64,000 nucleotides of DNA from Pseudoroseicyclus_A sp041714655 (GTDB lineage Bacteria; Pseudomonadota; Alphaproteobacteria; Rhodobacterales; Rhodobacteraceae): the NCBI RefSeq assembly GCF_041714655.1, contig NZ_CP168219.1, positions 496,001 through 560,000 on the forward strand, given 5' to 3'. Positions within the stretch are counted from its first letter, which is position 1. Every line of letters begins with the position of its first letter. Below the pieces are notes generated by a model. It had not been told where the DNA came from. It searched no databases and saw only the letters and a list, made by a program, of their open reading frames with translations. Shown here one piece after another: positions 1 through 8,260 of this stretch. A program made the translations under genes and the position numbers.

Positions 1-125
1 ACATGCCGGGCGTCGAATTCGCCGGCGCGGATGCCTCCGACGCGCTGGCCGTCGCCATCTGCCATGCCCATCACCTGCAATCCCGCGGCGCCCTCGCCGC
101 CGCGCTCGCCAGGGCCGGCGCATGA
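1..125 (+). CDS. ruvC: RuvC, C-terminal end (crossover junction endodeoxyribonuclease; 5' part outside the window)
   Basis: The first 125 bases encode the last 40 residues of a protein in the frame that starts at base 3. They contain DASDALAVAICHAHH, the conserved C-terminal catalytic segment of RuvC, in which the aspartates bind metal. RuvC is the resolvase that nicks Holliday junctions handed over by RuvAB. The stop TGA overlaps the ruvA start in an ATGA arrangement (bases 122-125), so the two are translationally coupled. The gene is truncated only by the window edge; there is no sign of a defect. The ruvC-ruvA-ruvB order is usual for the group. Confidence 0.9.
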   Translation, partial: MPGVEFAGADASDALAVAICHAHHLQSRGALAAALARAGA

Positions 126-778
126 TCGGGCGGCTCGCCGGGGTGATCGTCCATCGCGGGGCGGATCACGTCGTGCTCGACGTGCGCGGCGTCGGCTATG
201 TCGTCCATGTCTCCGACCGGGTGCTGGCGGCGCTGCCGGGCCCCGGCGAGGCGGCGACGCTCTGGACGGAGCTGCTGGTTCGCGAGGACCTGATGCAGCT
301 CTTCGGCTTCCTCAGCCTCGCGGAGAAGGAATGGCACCGGCTCCTCACCTCCGTGCAGGGAGTGGGCGCCAAGGCCTCCACCGCGATCCTCGGCGCGCTG
401 GGGGCGGAGGCGCTCGGCCGCGCCATCGCGCTCGGCGACTGGTCGGCGGTGGCGAAGGCCAAGGGCGTCGGCCCCAAGCTCGCGCAGCGCGTGGTGGCCG
501 AGCTGAAGGACAAGGCGCCGGCGGCCATGGCGCTGGCCCATGCGCCCGCCGCGGCGCCGGTGCTGATCGAGGACGATGCGGCGCCGGCCGCCCCCGCGGC
601 GGCCCCCCGGGTGGAGAGCGCCTCCGCCTCCGCCGAGGCGCTCTCGGCCCTTGGCAACCTCGGCTACGCCCCATCAGAGGCGGCGGCGGCCGTCGCCGAG
701 GCGGCCGGCGAGGCGCCGGAGGCCGATACCGGCGCGCTGGTACGCGCCGCGCTCAAGCTGCTGGCTCCGGGGAGGTAG
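122..778 (+). CDS. ruvA: Holliday junction branch migration protein RuvA
   Basis: This 218-residue protein has the length expected of RuvA, the tetrameric protein that binds four-way junctions and loads the RuvB motor. The N-terminal OB-fold starts MIGRLAGVIV. The central domain has two helix-hairpin-helix motifs, seen as VQGVGAKAS (about residue 79) and KGVGPKLAQRV (about residue 115). After an Ala/Pro-rich flexible linker, the C-terminal RuvB-interacting domain (from about residue 165, ALSALGNLGY) closes the protein. The start overlaps the ruvC stop, and ruvB begins three bases after the ruvA stop, so the three form one operon. SOS control is common for ruvAB but I did not find a convincing LexA site inside the window. 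Confidence 0.97.
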   Translation: MIGRLAGVIVHRGADHVVLDVRGVGYVVHVSDRVLAALPGPGEAATLWTELLVREDLMQLFGFLSLAEKEWHRLLTSVQGVGAKASTAILGALGAEALGRAIALGDWSAVAKAKGVGPKLAQRVVAELKDKAPAAMALAHAPAAAPVLIEDDAAPAAPAAAPRVESASASAEALSALGNLGYAPSEAAAAVAEAAGEAPEADTGALVRAALKLLAPGR

Positions 779-781
779 CGG

Positions 782-1804
782 ATGGAGAACCCGCTTTCCC
801 CCGAGGCCCAGCCCGAGGACGAGGACCGCGCCCTCCGCCCCGAGCGGCTCACCGATTTCATCGGCCAGGAGGAGGCACGGGCGAACCTCAAGGTCTTCAT
901 CGAAAGCGCCCGGCGGCGCGGCCAGGCGATGGACCACACGCTCTTTCACGGGCCGCCCGGCCTCGGGAAGACGACGCTGGCGCAGATCATCGCCCGGGAG
1001 CTCGGGGTGGGCTTCCGCATGACCTCAGGCCCCGTGCTGGCGCGGGCGGGGGATCTGGCGGCGATCCTGACCAACCTCGAGCCGAGGGACGTGCTCTTCA
1101 TCGACGAGATCCACCGGATGAGCCCGGCGGTCGAGGAGGTGCTCTACCCGGCGCTCGAGGATTTCGCGCTCGACCTCATCATCGGCGAGGGGCCGGCGGC
1201 GCGCACCGTGCGCATCGACCTGCCGCCCTTCACGCTGGTGGGGGCCACGACGCGGCTGGGGCTGCTCACGACGCCGCTCCGCGACCGCTTCGGCATCCCG
1301 ACGCGGCTGGTCTTCTACACGGCCCGCGAGCTCCACGACATCGTCACCCGCGCCGCCCGGCTGATGGGCACCCCGGCGGACGAGGGCGGCGCGGAGGAGA
1401 TCGCCTCCCGCGCCCGCGGCACGCCGCGCATCGCCGGGCGGCTTCTCCGCCGGGTCGCGGATTTCGCGGTGGTCGAGGGCGACGGGACGATCACCCGCGC
1501 GCTGGCCGACCGGGCGCTGACGCGTCTGGGGGTGGACGGGCTCGGCCTCGACGGGGCCGACCGGCGCTACCTGCGGCTGATCGCCGAGAGCTACGGCGGC
1601 GGGCCGGTCGGGGTCGAGACCCTCTCCGCCGCGCTGTCGGAAAGCCGCGACGCGATCGAGGAAGTGATCGAGCCCTATCTCCTGCAGCTCGGCCTGATCC
1701 AGCGGACGCCGCGCGGCCGGGCGTTGGCGGCGGCGGCCTGGCGGCATCTGGGGCTGGAGGCACCGGGGCAGGGAGAGCCGGGGCAGGGGGCTCTGGGGCT
1801 CTGA
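782..1804 (+). CDS. ruvB: Holliday junction branch migration ATPase RuvB
   Basis: This 340-residue AAA+ protein drives branch migration of Holliday junctions as a hexameric ring on DNA beside the RuvA tetramer. Visible motifs are the Walker A site GPPGLGKTT (about residue 59), Walker B FIDEIHR (about residue 107), the sensor and arginine-finger region GATTRLGLLTTPLRDRFG (about residues 152-169), and the C-terminal winged-helix domain (from about residue 255). The last 20 residues are a low-complexity Gly/Gln/Ala tail beyond the usual family end. It is the last gene of the ruv operon, and the convergent gluconokinase gene follows. Confidence 0.98.
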   Translation: MENPLSPEAQPEDEDRALRPERLTDFIGQEEARANLKVFIESARRRGQAMDHTLFHGPPGLGKTTLAQIIARELGVGFRMTSGPVLARAGDLAAILTNLEPRDVLFIDEIHRMSPAVEEVLYPALEDFALDLIIGEGPAARTVRIDLPPFTLVGATTRLGLLTTPLRDRFGIPTRLVFYTARELHDIVTRAARLMGTPADEGGAEEIASRARGTPRIAGRLLRRVADFAVVEGDGTITRALADRALTRLGVDGLGLDGADRRYLRLIAESYGGGPVGVETLSAALSESRDAIEEVIEPYLLQLGLIQRTPRGRALAAAAWRHLGLEAPGQGEPGQGALGL

Positions 1805-1817
1805 GGGGCCGGCCCCT
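1804..1817. terminator. GC hairpin between convergent ruvB and gntK
   Basis: A perfect 14-base palindrome (AGGGGCC/GGCCCCT) lies at the ruvB stop codon. It is followed by AAAGCT rather than a T tract on the + strand, so it may act only as a weak or Rho-assisted terminator for ruvB. The remaining 60 bases up to gntK show nothing recognisable. Confidence 0.35.
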
Positions 1818-1877
1818 AAAGCTCTCTCGGAAAGATGAAAGGGTATCTGCGATATCCGGGCGGCTCTCCCCGGGGGC

Positions 1878-2378
1878 CTAGCCCACCTGCCGCAGGGCCT
1901 CCGCCAGGATCGCATCCGGGGGCGCCGAGATGTCGAGGCGGATCGCCTCCTCCGGCCCCGGGGGCTCGAGCGTGGCAACCTGGCTTTGCAGGAGCGCCGT
2001 CGGCATGAAATGCCCCTGCCGTGCCGCCATGCGGGCGGCGATGAGGTCGACCGGCCCGTCCATCCAGAGAAAGGTCAGCGGCCCCGCCCCCGCCCGCAGC
2101 CTGTCGCGATAGGCGCGGCGGAGCGCCGAGCAGGCGGCCACCGCCGGGCCCTCCCCCGGAGCCGCCAGAGCCTCCGCCACGAGGTCGAGCCAGGGCCAGC
2201 GGTCGGCATCCGTCAGCGGCTGGCCGGAGGCCATCTTCGCCCGGTTCGCCTCGGGGTGGAGCGCATCGCCCTCGATGAAGCGCCCACCCAGCCGCGCCGC
2301 CAGCGCCGCGCCGAGCGAGGACTTGCCGCAGCCCGAGACGCCCATCACGACGATCCGTTCCGCCATCCGCCCCGCCAT
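1878..2378 (-). CDS. gntK: Gluconokinase (GntK family)
   Basis: The product phosphorylates D-gluconate with ATP to 6-phosphogluconate in the cytoplasm. The Walker A motif GVSGCGKS lies at residues 13-20. The segments GDALHPEANRAKMASGQPL and MDGPVDLIAARMAARQGHFM are typical of the thermoresistant gluconokinase family. The 166-residue length fits the family. The start at 2378 overlaps the stop of the upstream dehydrogenase gene (TGATG), indicating coupling; MAERIV four codons later is the alternative start. Its product is the substrate of the 6-phosphogluconate dehydrogenase encoded divergently upstream, so the locus is a gluconate-use module. Confidence 0.93.
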   Translation of the reverse strand: MAGRMAERIVVMGVSGCGKSSLGAALAARLGGRFIEGDALHPEANRAKMASGQPLTDADRWPWLDLVAEALAAPGEGPAVAACSALRRAYRDRLRAGAGPLTFLWMDGPVDLIAARMAARQGHFMPTALLQSQVATLEPPGPEEAIRLDISAPPDAILAEALRQVG

Positions 2379-3127
2379 CAGACCGAGGCCGTCAGCCCGC
2401 CGTCGACATAGAGCGTCACGCCGTTCACGTAAGACGCCGCGTCGGAGGCGAGGAAGACGCAGGCGCCGGCGAGCTCTGGCACCTGCCCCCAGCGGCCCTG
2501 CGGCACGCGCGCCTTGAGCCAGCTGTCGAAGGTCTCGTCCTCCAGGAGCGGGCGGTTGAGCTCGGTCTCGAAATAGCCCGGGGCGATGGCGTTGCAGTTG
2601 AGCCCGCGCCGCCCCCAATCCGTCGCCATGCCCTTGGTGAGGTTGGCGACGGCGCCCTTGGTGGCCGTGTAGGGCGCGATGGTCGGCCGGGCGAGCATGG
2701 CATTGACCGAGGCGATGTTGATGATCTTCCCCCGGCCCCGGCCCAGCATGTGCCGCGCGACAGCCTGGGCCGTGTGGAAGATGCCGCCGACATTGACCGC
2801 CATCAGCCGCTCGAAGGCCTCCGCCGGAAACTCCTCCAGCGGGGCGCGATGCTGGATGCCGGCGTTGTTTACGAGGATGTCGATCGGGCCGACCTCCGCC
2901 TCGAACCCGTCCACCGCCGCCTGCGCCGCCGCGCGGTCGGCCACGTCGAAGGGCAGGATGCGCGCGCCGGGGAGCTCCGCCGCCGCCGCTTCCAGCGCCG
3001 CCCGGTCGCGGCCGTTCAGCACCAGCTCGGCGCCCGCCGCCGCCAGCCCCTCTGCCAGCGCGCGGCCGATGCCGCGCGAGGCGCCGGTGACGAGCGCGCG
3101 GCGGCCGGTCAGATCGAACATGTCCAT
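2378..3127 (-). CDS. SDR-family gluconate 5-dehydrogenase (5-keto-D-gluconate reductase, Gno/IdnO-like)
   Basis: This 249-residue classical short-chain dehydrogenase probably interconverts 5-ketogluconate and gluconate with NAD(P)H. The Rossmann glycine motif TGASRGIG follows the N-terminal strand. The NNAG motif lies near residue 86, the catalytic Ser is in INIASVNAML, and the YxxxK pair is in PYTATKGAV. The C-terminal segment GLNCNAIAPGYFETELN closely resembles IdnO/gluconate 5-dehydrogenases. I chose ATG 3127 because GGGGGAG precedes it at good spacing; an in-frame ATG two codons later is possible. It is co-transcribed with gntK and divergent from gnd across about 120 bases. Other sugar-acid dehydrogenases of this subgroup cannot be excluded. 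Confidence 0.85.
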   Translation of the reverse strand: MDMFDLTGRRALVTGASRGIGRALAEGLAAAGAELVLNGRDRAALEAAAAELPGARILPFDVADRAAAQAAVDGFEAEVGPIDILVNNAGIQHRAPLEEFPAEAFERLMAVNVGGIFHTAQAVARHMLGRGRGKIINIASVNAMLARPTIAPYTATKGAVANLTKGMATDWGRRGLNCNAIAPGYFETELNRPLLEDETFDSWLKARVPQGRWGQVPELAGACVFLASDAASYVNGVTLYVDGGLTASV

Positions 3128-3247
3128 GTGGTCTCCCCCTTGCCGCCCGAAGAGGCCGCCCGATGCCGGCGCTGTCAAGCCGCTCTCAGGCCGCTGCCAG
3201 TTGCCACCCGGCCGCCGAAGGGTCATCTAGGGGCAAAAGGAGGCCCC

Positions 3248-4687
3248 ATGGACCATAAAGCACAGATCGGCCTCGTCGGCCTCGGCACGATGGGCGCCGC
3301 CCTCAGCCTCAACATCGCCGAGAAGGGCTTCGACATCGCGGTGTGGAACCGCAAATCCGACCGGCCCCACCAGTTCCGCAAGGAGGCCGGCCCGCTGGCC
3401 GAGCGCATCATCCCCAGCAACACGCTGGAGGAGCTCGTCGCCAACATCGCCCGCCCCCGCGCCATCATCCTGATGATCCCCGCGGGCGACCCGGTGGACG
3501 AGATGATCTCCAGGCTCCGCCCCCTCCTGGAGGACGACGACCTCATCATCGACGCCGGCAATGCCAATTTCCACGACACCACACGGCGGATGGGCGGCCC
3601 CGGCGCCTTCCTCGGCATGGGCGTCTCCGGCGGCGAGGAGGGTGCGCGCCACGGGCCCGCCATCATGGGCGGCGGCCGGCGGGAGGATTGGGACCGTGTG
3701 GCCCCGATCCTCGAGGCCATCAGCGCCAAATACGAGGGCGAGCCCTGCGCCGCCTGGATGGGCGAGGCCGGGGCCGGGCATTTCGTCAAGACCGTGCACA
3801 ACGGCATCGAATATGCCGACATGCAGATGATCGCCGAGACCTACGGCATCCTCCGCGACGGCCACGGGATGAGCGCGCCCGAGATCGCGCCGGTCTTCAA
3901 GGGCTGGAACGAGGGCGTGCTGCAGAGCTACCTGATCGAGATCTCGGGCAAGGTGGCGGCGGCGACCGATGGGGCGACGGGCCAGCCGCTTCTCGACATC
4001 ATCGTCGATGCGGCGGGGCAGAAGGGCACCGGGCGCTGGACGGTGATCGAGGCGCAGCATCTCGCGGCGCCGGTGCCGGCCATCGAGGCGGCCGTCGTGG
4101 CGCGGAACCTCTCGGCGCGGATCGACGAGCGGGCGACGGGCGAGGCGCTCTTCGGCGCGGCGCCGAAGCCGCTCCCGGCCGAGGCGCTGCCGCCCGAGCT
4201 GCTGGAAGAGGCGCTGATCTGCGGCAAGATCATGTGCTACGCGCAGGGCTTCACGATGATCTCCGCCGCGGCGAAGGCCTTCGGCTGGACGCTCGACCTG
4301 CCCGCCATCGCGCGGGTCTGGCGCGAGGGCTGCATCATCCGCTCGGCCATGCTGAACGACATGGCCGAGGCGCTGGCGGAGGATCCCGAGCGGAACCTCA
4401 TGTTCGCGCCGTTCTTCGCCGCGCATGTAACGCGGACGCAGCGCGCGCTCCGCGAGGTGGTCTCGGTCGCGACGGCCCACGGGCTGGCGGTGCCGGCCCT
4501 GTCGTCAGGGCTCGCCTATTTCGACCAGATGCGCACGGGCCGCGGCACGGCGAACATGATCCAGGGCCAGCGGGATTTCTTCGGCCTGCACGGCTTCGCG
4601 CGGATGGACGACGGCTCGACCGGCCAGCACGGGCCCTGGGCGGATGCGGCGGCGAACCCGGAGGATACCTCGGGCAAGCAGGGCTGA
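3248..4687 (+). CDS. gnd: 6-phosphogluconate dehydrogenase, decarboxylating
   Basis: This enzyme oxidises and decarboxylates 6-phosphogluconate to ribulose 5-phosphate, reducing NADP+, in the oxidative pentose phosphate pathway. The 479-residue length is that of the long-chain family. The N-terminal GLGTMG is the dinucleotide motif (residues 11-16). The substrate signature VSGGEEGARHGPAIMGGG and the catalytic lysine segment GHFVKTVHNGIEY follow. The C-terminal all-helical domain ends with GQRDFFGLHGF. ATG 3248 is preceded by AAAGGAGG four bases upstream. The divergent gluconokinase/dehydrogenase pair supplies its substrate. Confidence 0.97.
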   Translation: MDHKAQIGLVGLGTMGAALSLNIAEKGFDIAVWNRKSDRPHQFRKEAGPLAERIIPSNTLEELVANIARPRAIILMIPAGDPVDEMISRLRPLLEDDDLIIDAGNANFHDTTRRMGGPGAFLGMGVSGGEEGARHGPAIMGGGRREDWDRVAPILEAISAKYEGEPCAAWMGEAGAGHFVKTVHNGIEYADMQMIAETYGILRDGHGMSAPEIAPVFKGWNEGVLQSYLIEISGKVAAATDGATGQPLLDIIVDAAGQKGTGRWTVIEAQHLAAPVPAIEAAVVARNLSARIDERATGEALFGAAPKPLPAEALPPELLEEALICGKIMCYAQGFTMISAAAKAFGWTLDLPAIARVWREGCIIRSAMLNDMAEALAEDPERNLMFAPFFAAHVTRTQRALREVVSVATAHGLAVPALSSGLAYFDQMRTGRGTANMIQGQRDFFGLHGFARMDDGSTGQHGPWADAAANPEDTSGKQG

Positions 4688-4710
4688 GGGCCGCCCGCGC
4701 ACCGGGGGCC

Positions 4711-4755
4711 CACGATTTTCGCGCGACAATCGTGCAAGGAAATCGCGCGATTTCC
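4711..4755. terminator. Tandem hairpins downstream of gnd
   Basis: Two inverted repeats stand in tandem after the gnd stop. CACGATT/AATCGTG (4711-4717 with 4728-4734) is the first. The second is a perfect 18-base palindrome built on GGAAATCGC/GCGATTTCC (4738-4755). They are AT-richer than the surroundings. No long T tract follows. A transcription-termination role is inferred from position only. Confidence 0.5.
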
Positions 4756-4803
4756 GTAAGCGCAACGGGCGTGCTTTGCCCCCGCCCGGTACGCGCCGGC
4801 ACG

Positions 4804-4947
4804 GCGCAGGGCGAGCGCCGGCCCGGCCCGCGGGCTGGCGCTCTGCTGGGGCTGGGCGCAGCCTGAGGGCGGGGAGGCTGGTTGCACCATAAAGCGCGCC
4901 GTTCAGGCGTCGGTGCGCCAAGCCACGGGCCGGCACTCACCCTGCGC
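4804..4947 (+). repeat. 144-bp palindromic intergenic element, copy A
   Basis: The left arm (4804-4843) reads GCGCAGGGCGAGCGCCGG and onward to GGCTGGCGCTC. The right arm (4912-4947) is its approximate inverse complement and ends CTCACCCTGCGC. Between them at 4884-4897 lies the conserved centre GCACCATAAAGCGC. A conserved flank, CCCGCCCGGTACGCGCC, precedes the left arm. Four other copies occur in the window. This copy lies between the convergent genes gnd and the MltB-type gene. No coding potential is apparent. Confidence 0.85.
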
Positions 4948-4977
4948 GGCGATGTGGCGCCCTTGGGCGCGCCGGGC

Positions 4978-5001
4978 GGTGGGTTGGAAACCCACCCTAC
5001 G
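4978..5001 (+). repeat. REP-like 24-bp palindrome (copy 1 of 13)
   Basis: Arms GGTGGGTT and AACCCACC flank a two- to four-base centre and are followed by CTACG. The motif recurs 13 times in this window, always outside genes and usually beside the 144-bp element. The form resembles REP sequences associated with RAYT transposases; no such gene is in the window. Confidence 0.85.
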
Positions 5002-5034
5002 CCTTGCGGGACAGGGGGTCCTCCTCCCCCGCCC

Positions 5035-6024
5035 TCACCCCCCGATGCGCTGCGAGAGGACCCCCACGGCCAGCGCGTAGAGATCGGCGTTGTTGTAGCG
5101 CTTGATGACGTCGAAGTTGCGGAAGACCAGATAGGCCGGGCCGTCGTCCGTCCGCAGGAGCCGCCCCTCCGGCAACGCGCCCAGCGCGCCGCCATTGGCG
5201 CGGCTCACGCCCGCCGCCTCCCAGGACGCGGCACTCCTTGTGCCCGAGAGGCCCGCAGGCGCCCGCACCTCCAGCAGAACCGGCTCGCCCGCGCGCCAGC
5301 CGCTCCGCGCCAGGTAATTGGCGGTCGAGGCCAGCGCGTCGGCCGGGTCGTCGCCCCAGATGTCGCGGCGGCCGTCGCCGGTGCCGTCAACGGCCAGCGA
5401 CAGGTAGGAGGAGGGGATGAACTGCGTGTGCCCCATCGCCCCGGCCCAGGAGCCGAGCATCCGCTCGGGGCTCACCTCGCCGGCGGCGATGATCCGCAGC
5501 GCCGCGATCAGCTCGCCCTCGAAGAACCGCCCCCGGCGCCCGTCATGGGCCAGAGTGGCGAGGGCGGAGATCACCGGCACCGTGCCGCGCTTGGTGCCAT
5601 AGGCGCTCTCGATGCCCCAGACGGCGGCGATGACCTCCGCCGGCACGCCGTATTGCCCCTCGAGCCGGGCGAGCGTCGCGCTTTCGCGGCGGAGCGCGGC
5701 GCGGCCGTTCGCGATCCTCTCGGGCGGCAGGACGAGGTCGAAATATTCCTGATAGGTCAGGCTGTGCTCGGCTTGGCTCCTGTCCTTCTCGATGACCCGG
5801 GGAATGTAGCCGGCACCGCCCATGGCGCGGGCGACAACGGGGGCGGGGATGCCGGCGGCAAGGGCCCTCGGCTCGAAGCCCGCCCGCCAGGCGTCGAAGC
5901 CGGCGTCGGGGACGGCGCGGTACTCCGAGGTGGCGGGCGGGGCGGCGCCGGTGCTTTGGGGCCGAGGGCCGCAGGCGCCGAGCGCCAGAAGGGCCGCCAG
6001 CGCGGCCGGAACCAGAATACGCAT
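5035..6024 (-). CDS. Lytic murein transglycosylase, MltB-type lipoprotein
   Basis: This 329-residue protein should cleave peptidoglycan glycan strands to 1,6-anhydromuropeptides from the periplasmic face of a membrane. The N-terminus is a lipoprotein signal with lipobox LALGAC (Cys19). The catalytic glutamate is in VWGIESAYGTKRG. SWAGAMGHTQFIPSSY is the second signature of the MltB family (SLT_2). The 3' end abuts the repeat-rich intergenic stretch. ATG 6024 was chosen because the signal peptide starts there and GGAGG lies 11 bases upstream. A longer open frame upstream has no signal-like start. Confidence 0.92.
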   Translation of the reverse strand: MRILVPAALAALLALGACGPRPQSTGAAPPATSEYRAVPDAGFDAWRAGFEPRALAAGIPAPVVARAMGGAGYIPRVIEKDRSQAEHSLTYQEYFDLVLPPERIANGRAALRRESATLARLEGQYGVPAEVIAAVWGIESAYGTKRGTVPVISALATLAHDGRRGRFFEGELIAALRIIAAGEVSPERMLGSWAGAMGHTQFIPSSYLSLAVDGTGDGRRDIWGDDPADALASTANYLARSGWRAGEPVLLEVRAPAGLSGTRSAASWEAAGVSRANGGALGALPEGRLLRTDDGPAYLVFRNFDVIKRYNNADLYALAVGVLSQRIGG

Positions 6025-6143
6025 CAACTCGAAAACCTCCCCTGTTTGGGAGCGAGGTAGCGCGCCGGGGGAGAAGGCAAGAGCTGCCGCTGCGCGACCC
6101 CGGGGCAGCTTGGGGGCAGGCCGTCCGCCGGGCAAGACCCCGC

Positions 6144-7166
6144 TCAGGCGTGGGCGAGGATCGCCGCTTCGCTGGAGGTCAGGACGCGGCGGGCATAGGG
6201 GCCGTAATCCGCGGCATCGGGGAGCTGGACGTCGAAGGGCTCCAGATCCTCCGCCGCGGCGGCGGCGGGGTGGAAGCTCTCCGTCTCGACCCCATTGGCG
6301 AAGACGATCTCATGCGCGGGCAGGAGGAGGTGGATATAGGTCACCTCGCGGCGGGACCGGTCGCGCAGGATCAGCCGGTCGTCGATCAGATCGGCGGCAG
6401 CGACGAGCACCTCCTCTGCGCCGAAGAGGCTGCGGGCGCGGGCACCACGCAGCAGGATGCGGTGATCGGGCGAGACCGTCAGCCCCGGGTCGGGCACGCC
6501 CTTGCCGAGCGCATGGGGCCGGAGGCGCACGGGCGCCAGCCAGGGCATCGCCGCGATCCGCGCGCCGGTGATCCGGCGGGTGCCGAGCCAGAGGAGCGGC
6601 TGGCAGCCGTTGTCGCGGGTCTGGATGCGGGCGCCCTCGCGCAGGGTCTCGACCGGGCGGGGGCCGTCCTCCGTCGCGATCAGCGTGCCGGGCGTGAAGC
6701 AGACGACGCCGCCCGGCCGCGCAGCGGCGCCGGGCGCGAGGCGGATGGAGACGATCCAGAGCTCCCGCCGCCTCGGCGGCAGGGCGCCGGTGAACTGCAG
6801 GAGCGCCGGGCGGGACGGCCCGGCGGGCAGGATCACGGCGCGCCAGCGCTGGTGCCCGTCGGTGAGCTCGAGCGATTGCTCGGGGGCGGGGGGCGCGTCG
6901 GGCTCGATACCGGCAAGGGCCGCCTCATCCGCCTCCCGCCCGAGTGACCTTGCGGCGCGGCGGCGGAGCGCGCCTTCGCCCATCGCCTCGCCGAGCGGCA
7001 GGATATTCGCCGGCCCGTCGACACGGATCGCCTCGCCGTCCCATTCGAAGCCCTGCCCGCGGCGGAGGCTCGTGAGGTCGGGCGCCGGCGCGCCGTCGAC
7101 CCGGACAAGGGCCCAGGAAAAGACGAAGATGCCGCCGTGCGCCCGGGCGCCGCGCTCTGAAACCAT
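6144..7166 (-). CDS. Hint (Hedgehog/intein) domain-containing protein
   Basis: This 340-residue protein has a poorly conserved N-terminal half and a C-terminal Hint domain of the Hint_2 type common in Rhodobacteraceae. The domain begins with CFTPGTLIATEDGPRPVETL, where Cys156 is the predicted nucleophile, and continues with VSPDHRILLRG and PAHEIVFANGVETESFHP. Hint domains carry out N-S acyl shift or self-cleavage, but bacterial proteins of this kind are functionally uncharacterised. There is no evident signal peptide or C-extein splice junction, so intein-type splicing looks unlikely. It lies on the same strand as, but 119 bases upstream of, the transglycosylase gene. Confidence 0.8.
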   Translation of the reverse strand: MVSERGARAHGGIFVFSWALVRVDGAPAPDLTSLRRGQGFEWDGEAIRVDGPANILPLGEAMGEGALRRRAARSLGREADEAALAGIEPDAPPAPEQSLELTDGHQRWRAVILPAGPSRPALLQFTGALPPRRRELWIVSIRLAPGAAARPGGVVCFTPGTLIATEDGPRPVETLREGARIQTRDNGCQPLLWLGTRRITGARIAAMPWLAPVRLRPHALGKGVPDPGLTVSPDHRILLRGARARSLFGAEEVLVAAADLIDDRLILRDRSRREVTYIHLLLPAHEIVFANGVETESFHPAAAAAEDLEPFDVQLPDAADYGPYARRVLTSSEAAILAHA

Positions 7167-7286
7167 GTTGCTGCCTGCTCGATGGTGCCGGATTTTCCCG
7201 GCCTTTGCGGCATCCTAGCCGGTTTGGCGGTGCTCAGGCAACGCAGGCACAGATGCTCGCGCCCGGCCTGTGGCCGGCCTGCCCGC

Positions 7287-8159
7287 TCAGAACCGCCAGC
7301 CGAGGCTGAGGGAGCCGACGAGCTGGCCCTCCTCCTGCCCCTCGAAGACCTCCGAGAGCCAGGTCAGCCCGTAGAAGACCGCCGCCCCCCGCTCGCCCTG
7401 CCAGTGAAGCCCGGCGCGGGCGCGCCAGTGGGTGTCGAGCGGGGCCGGGCCGCCTGCGGGGAGGAAGGCGCTGTCGCCGGCGGCGGCAAGGTCGGCGCCC
7501 AGGGTCAGGCCGAGCCCCGGCGCCTCGCCATAGGCGGGCAGGAGCTGGCCCGTCACCTCGTCGCGCACCAGCATGGCGCCCGAGAGCGCCGGGCCGAGCA
7601 CGATATCGCCGCCGATGCGGGCGAGCTCCTCCACCCCGGTCCGCGCGCCGAGGAAGGGGCGGAGCTCGGCGCGGCCAAAGCTCACGGGCCAGACGACCTC
7701 GCCGAGGGCGCCGATATGGCTCTGGTCGGGCAGCTCGGCGCCGGCGCCGCGCGGCGGATCGAAGCCGAACTCATCGTGAAAGCGCGTCTGGAAGCCGGCG
7801 AGCCCGGTCGAGGGGCCGATCCGCGTCGCCTCGATCCCGTAGGACAGCTCCACTGGCCCGGCCGCCTGATGCGAGATCACCGCGAAGGAGAGCGCCGTCG
7901 CATAGGGCCGCTCCACATTGCCCGTCCAGGGCATGAGGATCTGGCTCCGCGCCCGCCATTCGAGCAGCCGGAACGGCCGGTCCGGCAGCGCCTCGCCGAA
8001 GCCGGTGAGGGCCGAGATGGTCTGCGCGCCGCTCTGCCAGCGGTCATGGCCGTCGCCGATGTAATCGTTGGTGAAGGCATGGGCGATGCCGAGCGTCTGC
8101 CAGTCGTCCGCCCGGGCGGCGGGGGCGATCAGGACGGCAAGAAGGAGGAGCCAGCGCAT
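7287..8159 (-). CDS. LpxR-like outer-membrane lipid A deacylase (DUF2219)
   Basis: This predicted 290-residue outer-membrane beta-barrel has an N-terminal signal peptide (MRWLLLLAVLIAPAARA). The segment FTNDYIGDGHDRWQSG resembles the N-terminal motif of LpxR, the enzyme that removes the 3'-acyloxyacyl chain from lipid A. The chain shows alternating amphipathic strands and ends in the terminal aromatic GSLSLGWRF, as outer-membrane barrels do. Start ATG 8157-8159 is the one that leaves a complete signal peptide; the open frame extends upstream without one. It is divergent from the thioredoxin-like gene. The lipid A specificity is inferred from the family. Confidence 0.75.
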   Translation of the reverse strand: MRWLLLLAVLIAPAARADDWQTLGIAHAFTNDYIGDGHDRWQSGAQTISALTGFGEALPDRPFRLLEWRARSQILMPWTGNVERPYATALSFAVISHQAAGPVELSYGIEATRIGPSTGLAGFQTRFHDEFGFDPPRGAGAELPDQSHIGALGEVVWPVSFGRAELRPFLGARTGVEELARIGGDIVLGPALSGAMLVRDEVTGQLLPAYGEAPGLGLTLGADLAAAGDSAFLPAGGPAPLDTHWRARAGLHWQGERGAAVFYGLTWLSEVFEGQEEGQLVGSLSLGWRF

Positions 8160-8260
8160 GGCGCAGCACTCGCAGGCCTCTTCGCGCCGGTCAAGCCGCA
8201 AGCTTGCCCTCGGGGCCGGGGGGCCTAGCATGACCCCTCGCAACGACAGGAGATAGCGCC

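Noticed and set aside
31..1881. A 616-codon open frame across ruvA and ruvB.
   Set aside because: It is a shadow frame of two clearly recognisable genes; its Arg/Gly/Ala/Pro composition is the normal by-product of high-GC coding DNA.
3246..3262. The element core ACCATAAAGC inside the start of gnd.
   Set aside because: It encodes conserved residues of Gnd (MDHKAQ), and no palindromic arms flank it, so it is a coincidence.
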